DNA of 64,000 nucleotides from Wagnerdoeblera sp046292685 (GTDB lineage Bacteria; Pseudomonadota; Alphaproteobacteria; Rhodobacterales; Rhodobacteraceae), in assembly GCF_046292685.1 (NCBI RefSeq), contig NZ_JBKBQM010000009.1:9018-73017 (forward strand), read 5' to 3'. Below are positions 17,717 to 25,836 of the stretch, in pieces. Made by a program: the position numbers and the translations under genes. How positions within the stretch are numbered: position 1 is the stretch's first letter; each line of letters opens with the position of its first letter. The notes beneath the pieces are model-generated. The model was not told where the DNA came from. It did no database searches and saw only the letters and a list, made by a program, of their open reading frames with translations.

Positions 17717-18601
17717 TCACGGCTGCTTGCGCGCCTGTTCCACCTTGCGCGCCCGGATCAGGGTAAAGACCCCGGCGCCGACGACGATGGCCGTGCCCAG
17801 CATCACGTTGGGGCGCAGCACCTCGGCAAACAGCACGACCCCCAGCACCGAGGCGAAGGCCAGTTGCAGATAGGCAAAGGGCTGCACGGCGCTGGCCTCG
17901 GCCACCTCGTAGGCGCGGATCATCAGCCAGTGGCCCAGGATTCCGGTGCAGCACAGCACCGTCATCCAGCCCCAGTCGGGGGCGCGCATCGGCTCCCAAT
18001 ACCAGATGCCGATCAGGGTCATCACCACCGCGCCGGCGGTGCCGGTCCAGAACAGGCTGACGGACGAGCTGTCGTGTCGCCCGACATAGCGCGTGAGCAG
18101 ACCATAGAGCGCGAACATGAAGGCCGCGCCCACCGGCACCAGCGCAAAGGGCGAAAACACCCCCTGCCCCGGTTGCAGGATGACCAGCACGCCGGCAAAG
18201 CCGATGGCAATGGCCGTCCAGCGCCGCCAGCCCACCCGCTCGCCCAGCACCGGGCCCGACAAGGCGGCGATCAGCAGCGGATAGACGGCAAAGATCGCGT
18301 GGCTTTCCACCAGCCCCAGCGTGGCGAAGGACAGCACCGCGACGCAGATTTCCAGCGCCAGCAACACCCCGCGCCCGACCTGCAACCACGGATACCGGCT
18401 GGAAACCGCCGCCCGCAAGCCCCCCGGCGCGCGCGCCGCAAGCGCGATGACGAAGGCGGCAAAGAACCAGTAGCGGATCATCACCACCATCAGCACGTTG
18501 TATTCGCTGGCCAGGTGGCGCGAAATGCCGTCCTGCGCGGCAAAGACCGCGGTGGTCGCAACCATAAGCCAGATGCCCAGCCGGGTGTTCTGAACCGCCA
18601 T
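17717..18601 (-). CDS. EamA/DMT-family transporter (tandem copy B)
   Basis: A 294-residue inner-membrane protein with ten predicted hydrophobic segments in two EamA repeats, typical of drug/metabolite transporters that export metabolites such as amino acids. It is a clear paralogue of the gene directly upstream: both start 'R.GIWLM...F..QDG.SRHLA' and share 'MIRYWFFAAFV', 'SGPVLGE' and 'VQPFAYLQL'. Only 3 bases separate the two genes, so they form an operon with mnmD. The C-terminus ends in a short basic tail. The substrate cannot be read from sequence. Confidence 0.9.
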   Translation of the reverse strand: MAVQNTRLGIWLMVATTAVFAAQDGISRHLASEYNVLMVVMIRYWFFAAFVIALAARAPGGLRAAVSSRYPWLQVGRGVLLALEICVAVLSFATLGLVESHAIFAVYPLLIAALSGPVLGERVGWRRWTAIAIGFAGVLVILQPGQGVFSPFALVPVGAAFMFALYGLLTRYVGRHDSSSVSLFWTGTAGAVVMTLIGIWYWEPMRAPDWGWMTVLCCTGILGHWLMIRAYEVAEASAVQPFAYLQLAFASVLGVVLFAEVLRPNVMLGTAIVVGAGVFTLIRARKVEQARKQP

Positions 18602-18604
18602 GTC

Positions 18605-19477
18605 CTATGCCTCCTTGCGTGCCGGCAGGCGCAACAGCGTGACCAGCCCCGCCGCAACCACGATCGCCGCCCCGATCACCACCGGCGCCTCCAGCGGCTC
18701 GCCGAACACCGCCACCCCCATGCCCATCACGAACACCAGTTGCAGATAGGCAAAGGGCTGCACCACATTCGCCTCGGCCCGGGTGTAGCAGCGGATGATG
18801 AGCCAGTTCGACAGGATGGCAAAGGCCCCGTTGGCCAGCGTCAGGCCCCAGTCGTCCAGCGGCATCGGTTCCCAGAACCAGATCCCGATTGCCGTCATCA
18901 GCACGCAGCCGAGGATGCCCGACCAGAAGAAGGCCACGAAGGTCGGCTCGGCCCGCGTGGCCAGCCGGGTCAGCACGGAATACAGCGCAAACAGCGCCGC
19001 CGAGGCCAGCGGCAGCACCGCCAGCGGGGTGAACAGGTCCGACCCCGGCCGCAGGATCACCAGGATGCCGCAGAACCCCGCCCCGATGGCCAGCCAGCGC
19101 GCGAGCCCCACCTTTTCGCCCAGCACCGGGCCCGACAAGGCGGCGATCATCAGCGGGCAGACCGCGAACAACGCATGGGTGTTGATGAGGCCGATCAGCG
19201 TGAAGCTGGCCACGATGACGCAGATTTCCGCAATGTGCAGGCTGGCGCGCGCCAGGTGCAGCCCGGGTCGCACCGTGGCCACCGCCTTGCGCAACCCTTG
19301 CGGCTGGCGCCAGCCCAGCACCAGCACGAAGGCAGCAAAGAACCAGTAGCGGATCATGATGGTCTGCCAGACGGTGTATTCCCCGGCCAGGTGCCGCGAA
19401 AGCCCGTCCTGCACGGTAAAGCTGGCCACGGCCCCGATCATCAGCCAGATGCCTGCACGATTGTCCGCAGCGGTCAT
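18605..19477 (-). CDS. EamA/DMT-family transporter (tandem copy A)
   Basis: A 290-residue ten-helix EamA transporter, the upstream partner of a tandem pair. Its N-terminus 'AGIWLMIGAVASFTVQDGLS' and later blocks ('MIRYWFFAAFVLVLG', 'SGPVLGEKVG', 'VVQPFAYLQLVF') align with the following gene, so a local duplication with divergence is the simplest explanation. The start codon lies one base after the stop of mnmD, giving the order mnmD - copy A - copy B in one transcription unit. The role of the pair could be export of a metabolite or a heteromeric transporter; the sequence alone does not decide. Confidence 0.9.
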   Translation of the reverse strand: MTAADNRAGIWLMIGAVASFTVQDGLSRHLAGEYTVWQTIMIRYWFFAAFVLVLGWRQPQGLRKAVATVRPGLHLARASLHIAEICVIVASFTLIGLINTHALFAVCPLMIAALSGPVLGEKVGLARWLAIGAGFCGILVILRPGSDLFTPLAVLPLASAALFALYSVLTRLATRAEPTFVAFFWSGILGCVLMTAIGIWFWEPMPLDDWGLTLANGAFAILSNWLIIRCYTRAEANVVQPFAYLQLVFVMGMGVAVFGEPLEAPVVIGAAIVVAAGLVTLLRLPARKEA

Positions 19478-19478
19478 G

Positions 19479-20144
19479 TCACCCCAGCCTGCCTGCGCTC
19501 ATGTGCCGCTTGGCCCCGAATCCCGCCGAACGGGTGACCTGAAACCCCGCCGCCTGCAAGGCCCTGCGCACATGTCCGGCGGCGGTATAGGTGGCGAAGG
19601 TGCCGCCGGGCGCCGTATGGGCCGCCACCTCGGCCATCAGCGCCGCGCCCCAGATCTCGGGGTTCTTCGCGGGGGAAAACCCGTCCAGGAACCAGGCGTC
19701 GGCGCGCCCGGGCCAGGCCGGCAAGGTCTGGCGCACGTCGCCCACGATCACCTCGGCCTCCAGCCCTTCGGCCCGGATGTGCCTTGCCCCCGCGGCCCAT
19801 TGCTCCAGGAACGGCCCTGCCACCGCCTCTGCCTCGGGGAACAGCGCCAGAGCCCGGGCGATGTCGGGGGCAGGCAGCGGCCAGGCCTCGAAACTGGTAA
19901 ACCGCAGCGGCCCCGCGACCCCGGCCGCGCGCCACGCGATCAGCGCGGCCAGCATGTTCAATCCGGTGCCGAAGCCCAGTTCGGCTATGTGGAACCCCAG
20001 CCGGAACCGCCCAGGCAACCCGTTGCCCGCCAGAAACACGTGCCGCGTTTCCGCCAGCCCGTTGCCCAGCGAAAAATACGGGTCGTCGAACCGGCGCGCC
20101 ACGGGCACGCCCTCGCCTGTCCAGTCCAGCGCATCCTGCGGCAT
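19479..20144 (-). CDS. mnmD: MnmD: tRNA 5-aminomethyl-2-thiouridine methyltransferase (stand-alone)
   Basis: A 221-residue SAM-dependent methyltransferase equivalent to the N-terminal half of E. coli MnmC. It adds the final methyl group in making mnm5s2U at the wobble position of tRNAs. Recognisable blocks are 'DDPYFSLGNGLAETRHVFL', the SAM site 'HIAELGFGTGLNMLAALIAW', and 'DAWFLDGFSPAKNPEIW' with the D-G-F-S-P-x-K-N-P signature. The ATG at 20144 ('MPQDALDWTGEG') is chosen because upstream in-frame sequence is a repeat element. The FAD-oxidase half of MnmC is encoded divergently at 20254, so the fused enzyme is split here. Confidence 0.92.
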   Translation of the reverse strand: MPQDALDWTGEGVPVARRFDDPYFSLGNGLAETRHVFLAGNGLPGRFRLGFHIAELGFGTGLNMLAALIAWRAAGVAGPLRFTSFEAWPLPAPDIARALALFPEAEAVAGPFLEQWAAGARHIRAEGLEAEVIVGDVRQTLPAWPGRADAWFLDGFSPAKNPEIWGAALMAEVAAHTAPGGTFATYTAAGHVRRALQAAGFQVTRSAGFGAKRHMSAGRLG

Positions 20145-20160
20145 GCGGCCTCTTGCCCCT

Positions 20161-20226
20161 TCACCTTGCCGCAAATATCCCGGGGGGCGCCGCCTTGGGC
20201 GGCGGGGGGCGGCGCCCCCCTCTTTT
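20161..20226. repeat. Dispersed leader/hairpin repeat, copy 2, with terminator-like stem
   Basis: The minus-strand element GATATTTGCGGCAAGGTGAA precedes mnmD. On its other side is a perfect 13-bp stem (20182-20194 with 20208-20220) followed on the plus strand by TCTTTT (20221-20226), which looks like an intrinsic terminator. Because it lies in the leader of the plus-strand FAD-oxidase gene, it could attenuate that gene instead of ending an upstream one. Confidence 0.7.
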
Positions 20227-20253
20227 CGGGTTGCGCCAGGCGAAAGGCAAGCC

Positions 20254-21270
20254 ATGCAGGACATCACCGTGATGGGCGCCGGCATCTTCGGCCTCTCGCT
20301 CGGGTGGGAGGCAGCGCGCCGCGGCGCCCGGGTGCAGGTGATCGACCCGGCAGGGCCCGGCGCGGGTGCCTCGGGCGGGCTGGTGGGGGCGCTGGCCCCC
20401 CACGCGCCCGAGGCCTGGACCCCCGCCAAGGCGCTGCAACTGCAAGCGCTGATGCTGGCCCCCGACTGGTGGGCCGGGGTCGAGGCGGCCGGCGGGCTTT
20501 CTGCCGGCTTCGGCCGCACCGGCCGGGTGCAGCCCCTGCCCGATGCCCGCGCCGTGGCGCAGGCCCGCGCCCGGGCCGAAGGCGCCGCAGCGCTGTGGCA
20601 AGGCGCCGGCCATTGGCAGGTGCGGCCCGCACAGGCGGGCGACCCCGTCAGCCCCTCGGGACTGGTCGCCGAAGACACGCTGAGCGCCCGGCTGCACCCG
20701 CGCCGGGCGCTGGCCGCGCTGGTGGCGGCGATCCGGGCTCGCGGCGGCGTCGTGGCGCAGGACGGGCCCGCGAAGGGGCCGGTGGTCTGGGCCACCGGCG
20801 CGGCTGGGCTGCGCGACCTTGGCGCCGCGCTCGGCCGCGATGTCGGGCGCGGCGAAAAGGGCCAGGCGCTGGCCCTGCGGCACGCCGCCCCCGAAGCGCC
20901 GCAGCTTTATGCCCCCGGCCTGCATGTCGTGCCGCATGCCGATGGCACCGTGGCGGTCGGCTCCACCTCGGAGCGCGACTACGACCGGCCCGACAGCACC
21001 GATGCACAGCTTGACGCGCTGCATGCCCGCGCGGTGGCACTGTGGCCCGTGCTGGCCGCGGCGCCGGTCGTGGCCCGCTGGGCCGGCGAACGCCCGCGCA
21101 GCGCCAGCCGCACGCTGGTGCTGGGGGCATGGCCCGGCCGGCCCGGGCATTACGTCGCCAACGGCGGGTTCAAGACCGGCTTTGCAATGGCGCCGCTGGC
21201 CGCGCAGCTGATGGCCGACCTCGTGCTGGACGGCCGCGATGCGCTGCCCGCGCCTTGGCGTCTGGGCTGA
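20254..21270 (+). CDS. FAD-dependent oxidoreductase, MnmC C-terminal-like
   Basis: A 338-residue D-amino-acid-oxidase-fold flavoenzyme with 'ITVMGAGIFGLSLGWEAARR' (FAD GxGxxG) at the N-terminus, 'VVWATGAAGLRDLG' in the middle and 'GHYVANGGFKTGFAMAPLAA' near the end. The last block is characteristic of MnmC-type and glycine-oxidase-type enzymes. In MnmC this domain converts cmnm5U to nm5U in tRNA before methylation by the MnmD domain. The divergent placement next to mnmD supports that role, but a general DAO function is possible. The start at 20254 is preceded by GAAAGG. A terminator-like hairpin lies in its 5' leader. Confidence 0.82.
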   Translation: MQDITVMGAGIFGLSLGWEAARRGARVQVIDPAGPGAGASGGLVGALAPHAPEAWTPAKALQLQALMLAPDWWAGVEAAGGLSAGFGRTGRVQPLPDARAVAQARARAEGAAALWQGAGHWQVRPAQAGDPVSPSGLVAEDTLSARLHPRRALAALVAAIRARGGVVAQDGPAKGPVVWATGAAGLRDLGAALGRDVGRGEKGQALALRHAAPEAPQLYAPGLHVVPHADGTVAVGSTSERDYDRPDSTDAQLDALHARAVALWPVLAAAPVVARWAGERPRSASRTLVLGAWPGRPGHYVANGGFKTGFAMAPLAAQLMADLVLDGRDALPAPWRLG

Positions 21271-21276
21271 ACCCGA

Positions 21277-22161
21277 TCAGGTTTCGCGCACCACATCCTT
21301 GTGGATGATGACATCGGCCTGCGGATAGGCCTCGATGATCGCGCGGCGCAGGCCGGCACCGATGGCATGCGCCTCGCGCAGGGTCTGGTCGCCATCGAGT
21401 TCGATGTGCAGGTGCACGAAGATCCGGCTGCCGGCGGTGCGGGTCTTCAGGTCGTGCCAGCCGCGCACGCCGGGCCAGCTGCCGGCGATGCGCCCGATGC
21501 CCTCGACGATGGCCGGGTCGGCGCGCCGGTCCATCAGCGCATCCCAGGCACCGCGCCCGATGGTCAGCGCCCCGCGCGCCAGCACGACCGCCGCCACCAT
21601 CGCCACCACCGCATCCAGCTGCCAGACCCCCCACAGGTGCGAGGCCGCCAGCGCCGCAATGGCCCCCAGTGCCGGCAGCAGGTCGGCCATGTAATGCAGA
21701 CGGTCGGCCGCGATCACGCGGTTGCCGGTCAGCCTGGCCACGCGCCCTTGCCAGGCCACCAGCGCCAGGGTAAGCACGATGGACAGCCCCATCGCCACCA
21801 GACCCGGCCCCTCGGACCCCATCCGCGGCGGCTCGGGCGCCACCAGTCGGGCGACGGCCTGCCAGATCAGCCCCGCGGCCACCACCGCCAGGAACAGCGA
21901 CTGCGCCAGCGCCGTCAGATCCTCCACCGAGGTGTGGCCGAAATGGTGGTCGTCGTCGGCGGGCCGTGCGGCATAACCGATTGCCGCCATCGCGGCCAGC
22001 GACATCATCACATCCATCGCCGAATCCGCCAGCGAGGCCGCCACGGACAAGGCCCCGGTGGCCCACAGCGCCCACAGCTTGACCGCCACCAACACCACCG
22101 CCACGGTCACCGAAGCGACGGCAGCCGAGCGGTTCAGGGCGTGCAGATCGACATGGGCCAT
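21277..22161 (-). CDS. Cation diffusion facilitator (FieF-like metal efflux pump)
   Basis: A 294-residue CDF transporter: about six hydrophobic segments in residues 10-205 and a cytoplasmic ferredoxin-like domain at the end ('RIFVHLHIELDGDQTLREAH'). Metal-site motifs are visible: 'SLADSAMDVMMSLAAM' in the second helix (D/D), 'HHFGHTSVEDLTAL' in the linker and 'HYMADLLPALG' (H-x3-D) in the fifth helix. The family exports Zn2+ and/or Fe2+ in exchange for protons. The ATG at 22161 has CGGAG at suitable distance; an upstream in-frame ATG adds 15 untypical residues. It is convergent with the FAD-oxidase gene, with only 6 bases between stops. Confidence 0.93.
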   Translation of the reverse strand: MAHVDLHALNRSAAVASVTVAVVLVAVKLWALWATGALSVAASLADSAMDVMMSLAAMAAIGYAARPADDDHHFGHTSVEDLTALAQSLFLAVVAAGLIWQAVARLVAPEPPRMGSEGPGLVAMGLSIVLTLALVAWQGRVARLTGNRVIAADRLHYMADLLPALGAIAALAASHLWGVWQLDAVVAMVAAVVLARGALTIGRGAWDALMDRRADPAIVEGIGRIAGSWPGVRGWHDLKTRTAGSRIFVHLHIELDGDQTLREAHAIGAGLRRAIIEAYPQADVIIHKDVVRET

Positions 22162-22228
22162 GACACGGCTCCGGCATGGGACAGGAAGGGACGCGCCCCA
22201 TGCCATGATGCCGCGAGTCGGGCAAGTT

Positions 22229-22792
22229 TCAATCGAAGGTTTCCTGCGGATCGACGCCCCAGAGCGCGGTTTTCGGCACCCATCCGCGCAAACCGTCGCG
22301 GCTGATGCGGCACCAGTCGGGGCGGCATTCGTGAATGCGCGCGATCACGCCGGTTTCGGCCCGGGCCAGCACGGCGGCGCCCGGATCGGGCGCGGATCGC
22401 AGCTCGGCCAGATCCTGCACCACCATCGCGGTGCGGGTGGGCGACAGCAGGGCATAGTGCATCCAGCCGCCGACGCCTTCGGCATCCTCGACCCGGCGCC
22501 AGTTTTCGTATTCCGCCGTCACCTTCAAAGGCAGCCCGGGGCGCTGGTAGATCCAGTCGACGCGGTGGTCGGCGCCGGGGCCGCGGCGGGCGCGCGCCTC
22601 GGCCCCTTTCAGCGACACGTAGCGCGGCAGCGGGCGGCGCGTGACGCAGCCCAGCCCGGGCGGGCAGTCCTTGCCCGCAGGGCGGGCGGCAGCCGGAACC
22701 GCGGGCGGTTCCTCGACCGTCTGCGCCGGCGCGACGCCGCCGGCGAACCCTGCCCATGCCATCGTCATCAGCGCGAACATCGCCTGTCGCAT
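22229..22792 (-). CDS. Exported SH3-like domain protein
   Basis: A 187-residue protein with an N-terminal signal peptide ('MRQAMFALMTMAWAGFAGG'). A short Pro/Ala-rich linker comes next. Two bacterial SH3-like repeats follow: the first has 'PRYVSLKGAEARARRGPG' and 'PLKVTAEYENWRRVED', the second 'AELRSAPDPGAAVLAR' and 'WCRISRDGLRGWVPKTALWG'. Two cysteines sit in 'DCPPGLGCV' and two more in 'ECRPDWC'. Such periplasmic SH3 proteins probably bind peptidoglycan or envelope partners; the role is not established. It is divergent from the 2-hydroxyacid dehydrogenase gene with a 166-base gap between them that holds both promoters; no clear elements stood out there. Confidence 0.82.
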   Translation of the reverse strand: MRQAMFALMTMAWAGFAGGVAPAQTVEEPPAVPAAARPAGKDCPPGLGCVTRRPLPRYVSLKGAEARARRGPGADHRVDWIYQRPGLPLKVTAEYENWRRVEDAEGVGGWMHYALLSPTRTAMVVQDLAELRSAPDPGAAVLARAETGVIARIHECRPDWCRISRDGLRGWVPKTALWGVDPQETFD

Positions 22793-22958
22793 CGGGTCTG
22801 CCTGTGTTGGGGCGCCACGGGGGCGCGGCCATCCTCGGGGTTTCGCGGTCTTTTTGCCGCGCTGTTGCTCGGGCGCGCTGCGGGGTGCTTGTGCCGGCCG
22901 CGCGCTTGCGCCACCTTGCCACCGAAGGCCACGGTTTGGAAGTGCAGGGAGGAAGACC

Positions 22959-23945
22959 ATGCCCGCGAAAAGGCTGAGTGTTGTCGTGACGCGACGGTTG
23001 CCCGAGGCGGTCGAGACCCGCATGACCGAACTGTTCGACGTGTCCTTGCGCGACCCCGACGTGCCCATGACCCGCGACGAACTGCTGGCCGCAATGAAGA
23101 CCGCCGATGTGCTGGTGCCTTGCGTGACCGACCAGATCGACGCCGGCATGCTGGCCCAGGCCGGCGAACGGCTGAAGCTGATCGCCAGCTACGGCGCCGG
23201 GGTCGACCATATCGACGTGGCCACCGCGCGCAGTCGCGGGATCATCGTGTCGAACACGCCGGGCGTGTTGTCGGAAGACACCGCCGACATGACCATGGCG
23301 TTGATTCTGAGCGTGCTTCGGCGCATTCCGCAAGGCATGGCCGAAATGGCCGGTGGGCAATGGAAAGGCTGGGCGCCGATGGCGAACCTGGGCCACCGCG
23401 TGGGCGGGCGACGGCTGGGCATTCTGGGCATGGGGCGCGTGGGCCTGGCGGTGGCGCGGCGGGCGCGGGCGTTCGGCATGCAGATCCATTACCACAACCG
23501 CCGCCGGCTGCGCCCCGAAACCGAGGCCGAGGTGGAGGCGACCTACTGGGAAAGCCTCGATCAGATGCTGGCGCGGATGGATGTGATTTCGGTCAACTGC
23601 CCGCACACGCCCAGCACGTTCCACCTGCTGAACGCCCGGCGGCTGAAGCTGCTGAAACCGACGGCGGTCATCGTGAACACCAGCCGCGGCGAGGTGATCG
23701 ACGAAAACGCCCTGGTCCGCGGCCTGAAAGCCGGAGAGATCGGCGGCGCAGGGCTGGACGTTTACGAACACGGGCACGAGGTGAACCCGGCCTTGCGCGA
23801 ACTGCCCAACGTGGTGCTGCTGCCGCACATGGGTTCGGCCACCATCGAAGGCCGGGTGGAAATGGGCGAAAAGGTGATTCTGAACATCAAGACCTTTGCC
23901 GATGGCCACCGCCCGCCGGACCGGGTGGTGCCGGGGCTGCTATAG
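22959..23945 (+). CDS. D-2-hydroxyacid dehydrogenase (NAD(P)-dependent)
   Basis: A 328-residue enzyme of the glyoxylate/hydroxypyruvate reductase group. It shows the nucleotide-binding 'RLGILGMGRVGLAVARRARA', the catalytic Arg in 'AVIVNTSRGEVIDENAL' and the catalytic His in 'NVVLLPHMGSATIEGR'. 'IASYGAGVDHIDVATARSRG' is the family substrate-loop signature. Length is normal for the family. It probably reduces glyoxylate, hydroxypyruvate or a related 2-ketoacid; the exact substrate is uncertain. The ATG at 22959 has GGGAGG 8 bases upstream. It converges with a membrane-protein operon, with 4 bases between stops. Confidence 0.93.
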   Translation: MPAKRLSVVVTRRLPEAVETRMTELFDVSLRDPDVPMTRDELLAAMKTADVLVPCVTDQIDAGMLAQAGERLKLIASYGAGVDHIDVATARSRGIIVSNTPGVLSEDTADMTMALILSVLRRIPQGMAEMAGGQWKGWAPMANLGHRVGGRRLGILGMGRVGLAVARRARAFGMQIHYHNRRRLRPETEAEVEATYWESLDQMLARMDVISVNCPHTPSTFHLLNARRLKLLKPTAVIVNTSRGEVIDENALVRGLKAGEIGGAGLDVYEHGHEVNPALRELPNVVLLPHMGSATIEGRVEMGEKVILNIKTFADGHRPPDRVVPGLL

Positions 23946-23949
23946 GCCC

Positions 23950-24915
23950 TCAGGGGCGCGCGCCGGCCTGTTCGCGCAAGGTCGCCGTGGCGCCGTCGAA
24001 GGCCGCCGCCTTTTGCTGCAGGGCCGCCAGCGCCTTTGCCTCGATGTCGGCGCGCAAGGCATCGACCATCTCGGCCAGGTCGCGTTCGAAATCGGCACGG
24101 TTGAAATAGGCGTCGATCCGCACCACCGCGCTGTCGACGGCGATCCAGGTCACTACGCCCCCTGCGGCACCGCACAGCACCGCCGCAGGCCCCGCCCAGG
24201 AACAGGCCAGCGCCCCGGTGCCGGCGCCGGCCAGAACAGTGCCCATCTTGCCGGCCGCCTTGGCCGCCGATTTCGCGGCAACCTTGGCGGCAAGCTTCTT
24301 GGCCACCACTGCCGAGGCCGTCTTGGCCACGCCGGCTGCCACCGCCGTGGTGGCCACCAGATTGACCGGCAGCGTCACCTTGAAGCGGTCTTGCGCATCG
24401 GCAATGGCGGCCTGGGTCAAGGGCCCGAAACCGAGGTCGGGGTCGTTCAGCGTGGCGCGCAGCTCGTCCAGCCGGGCTTGCAGCACGGTCGCATACGTTT
24501 CGCCCAGCCTCTGGTCCAGTCCGGTCAGTTCGGCCTGCAGCCGGGTTTCGAAGCCAGCGAACATCTTTTCCAGAATCGCCGCCGATGCTTGCCCGAGTGC
24601 GGCATTCGCCAGCTCGGTATATTCGCCCGGCACCGAATAATGGAAATCGGCATAGGCCGGAACCGCCGCGTGAACCGGGGCAAAGACCCGGTCCAGGGCA
24701 GGCCCCAGATGTTCGGCACGCACCTTGTCCACCGTTTCGGCGGCAGCGTCGGACAGGATCTCCTGCAGCGCGTCGGGTTCGACTTCGACCGCGTGCCGGG
24801 CGGGCCCACGCAAGGCGGCCACCGCCAGCGCCAGCAACACCGTTGCGGCCATCAGCAGGATCACGCCCCAGAAGCCGCGGGAAAAACCCTGCGACGGCGC
24901 TGCGGTTCGGGTCAT
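23950..24915 (-). CDS. Membrane protein of unknown function (Ala/Lys-rich)
   Basis: A 321-residue protein I do not recognise. One N-terminal membrane segment ('FWGVILLMAATVLLALAVAA') is followed by a largely helical, probably periplasmic region. A low-complexity stretch (about residues 190-225) of Ala/Lys repeats comes next. A Gly/Ala-rich hydrophobic hairpin ('GTGALACSWAGPAAVLCGAA', continuing 'GGVVTWIAV') and an amphipathic C-terminal helix end the protein. Its ATG overlaps the stop of the upstream membrane-protein gene by 4 bases (ATGA), so both are co-translated. Codon use is as GC-rich as the neighbours, with no sign of transfer. Confidence 0.7.
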   Translation of the reverse strand: MTRTAAPSQGFSRGFWGVILLMAATVLLALAVAALRGPARHAVEVEPDALQEILSDAAAETVDKVRAEHLGPALDRVFAPVHAAVPAYADFHYSVPGEYTELANAALGQASAAILEKMFAGFETRLQAELTGLDQRLGETYATVLQARLDELRATLNDPDLGFGPLTQAAIADAQDRFKVTLPVNLVATTAVAAGVAKTASAVVAKKLAAKVAAKSAAKAAGKMGTVLAGAGTGALACSWAGPAAVLCGAAGGVVTWIAVDSAVVRIDAYFNRADFERDLAEMVDALRADIEAKALAALQQKAAAFDGATATLREQAGARP

Positions 24916-25673
24916 CGGATTCTCCCTGCAATGTGGCGCACCAGATCGAGAACCGCGACGAAGCTGCGCACGAAAACCAGCCCGACCAGGGCCGCATCCA
25001 GGCTGTAGACCAGCCCCGGCACCGCGGAACCGGCAAAACGGTGCACCAGCCAGAGCTTGAGCGATTCGGCCAGCTGAAACCCGCGCATCAGGGCGGCATC
25101 GGCGCCGGATGCGGCCGGCGCGCTGTCCAGCCCGAATTGCAGCGCCTCCAGCAGCCCCATGTCGGCATAGGCGACCGGGTGCTGCACCACTGCCCAGTTG
25201 ACCCAGGCCAGGATCGGCACGAACACGGCCGCCGGCAGCCAGGTGGCCAGGGCCACCGTCCAGCCCCGCACGTAGGCGGGCCGGAAATGCCGCGCCGCGG
25301 TGCCGCCGGCGCCAAGGCAGACCACCCCGCCGGCAAGGCACAGCGCCGCCAGCACCAGCGCCTCGGGCCGGGTCGCCGACAGCGCGGTCCAGGCCATGAC
25401 CGGCACGGCCACGGCCGCCAGTGCCAGCGCCGCCAGAAGGGCGGCGAACCGCCCTTGCAGCACACCGTTGAGCCAGGATTCGGGCAACAGCGCCGCCGAA
25501 AGCCGCGCCCGGTTCAGCGCCAGCCGCTGGGACGCGACCGCCGACACGATCACCAGCGCCAGCCCCAGCAAGGGCAGGCCGGCCAGGCTCGCCTCGGGAT
25601 AGGTCAGCCGCGAGGCGGCCAGCGGCGCCAGGAATACCGCTGCCGCGGCAACAAGGATCAGAACGGTCGGCAC
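24912..25673 (-). CDS. Multi-pass membrane protein of unknown function
   Basis: A 253-residue integral membrane protein with about five to six hydrophobic stretches (such as 'TVLILVAAAAVFLAPLAA', 'LPLLGLALVIVSAVA', 'ALLAALALAAVAVPVMAW' and 'GLVYSLDAALVGLVFVRSF'). The start is taken as GTG at 25673 because a G-rich site (ccgggga) precedes it; an ATG 12 codons upstream is less likely. I do not recognise the family. It overlaps the following gene by 4 bases (ATGA), so the two products probably act together in the inner membrane. It runs away from dnaN, with a 163-base intergenic region that must hold both promoters. Confidence 0.68.
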   Translation of the reverse strand: MPTVLILVAAAAVFLAPLAASRLTYPEASLAGLPLLGLALVIVSAVASQRLALNRARLSAALLPESWLNGVLQGRFAALLAALALAAVAVPVMAWTALSATRPEALVLAALCLAGGVVCLGAGGTAARHFRPAYVRGWTVALATWLPAAVFVPILAWVNWAVVQHPVAYADMGLLEALQFGLDSAPAASGADAALMRGFQLAESLKLWLVHRFAGSAVPGLVYSLDAALVGLVFVRSFVAVLDLVRHIAGRIR

Positions 25674-25836
25674 GGCGGTTTCCCCGGAACGGTGCCAGTG
25701 ACGCGGCAAAGGGCGGCAAAGTCAACCGCCGTGCGGGTTTCGCGCGCGCGCCCTCTTGCCTGCGCGAGGAATCCGGGTAGTTTCGGGTTCCCTGACGGGC
25801 CGGTTTCCGCGCGGGGCAAGAACAGGGAGTTCCGGT

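Noticed and set aside
22641..22958. Longer N-terminal extension of the 2-hydroxyacid dehydrogenase
   Set aside because: The extension is Arg/Ala/Gly-rich, overlaps the divergent SH3 gene's signal-peptide region, and the ATG at 22959 has a strong ribosome site.
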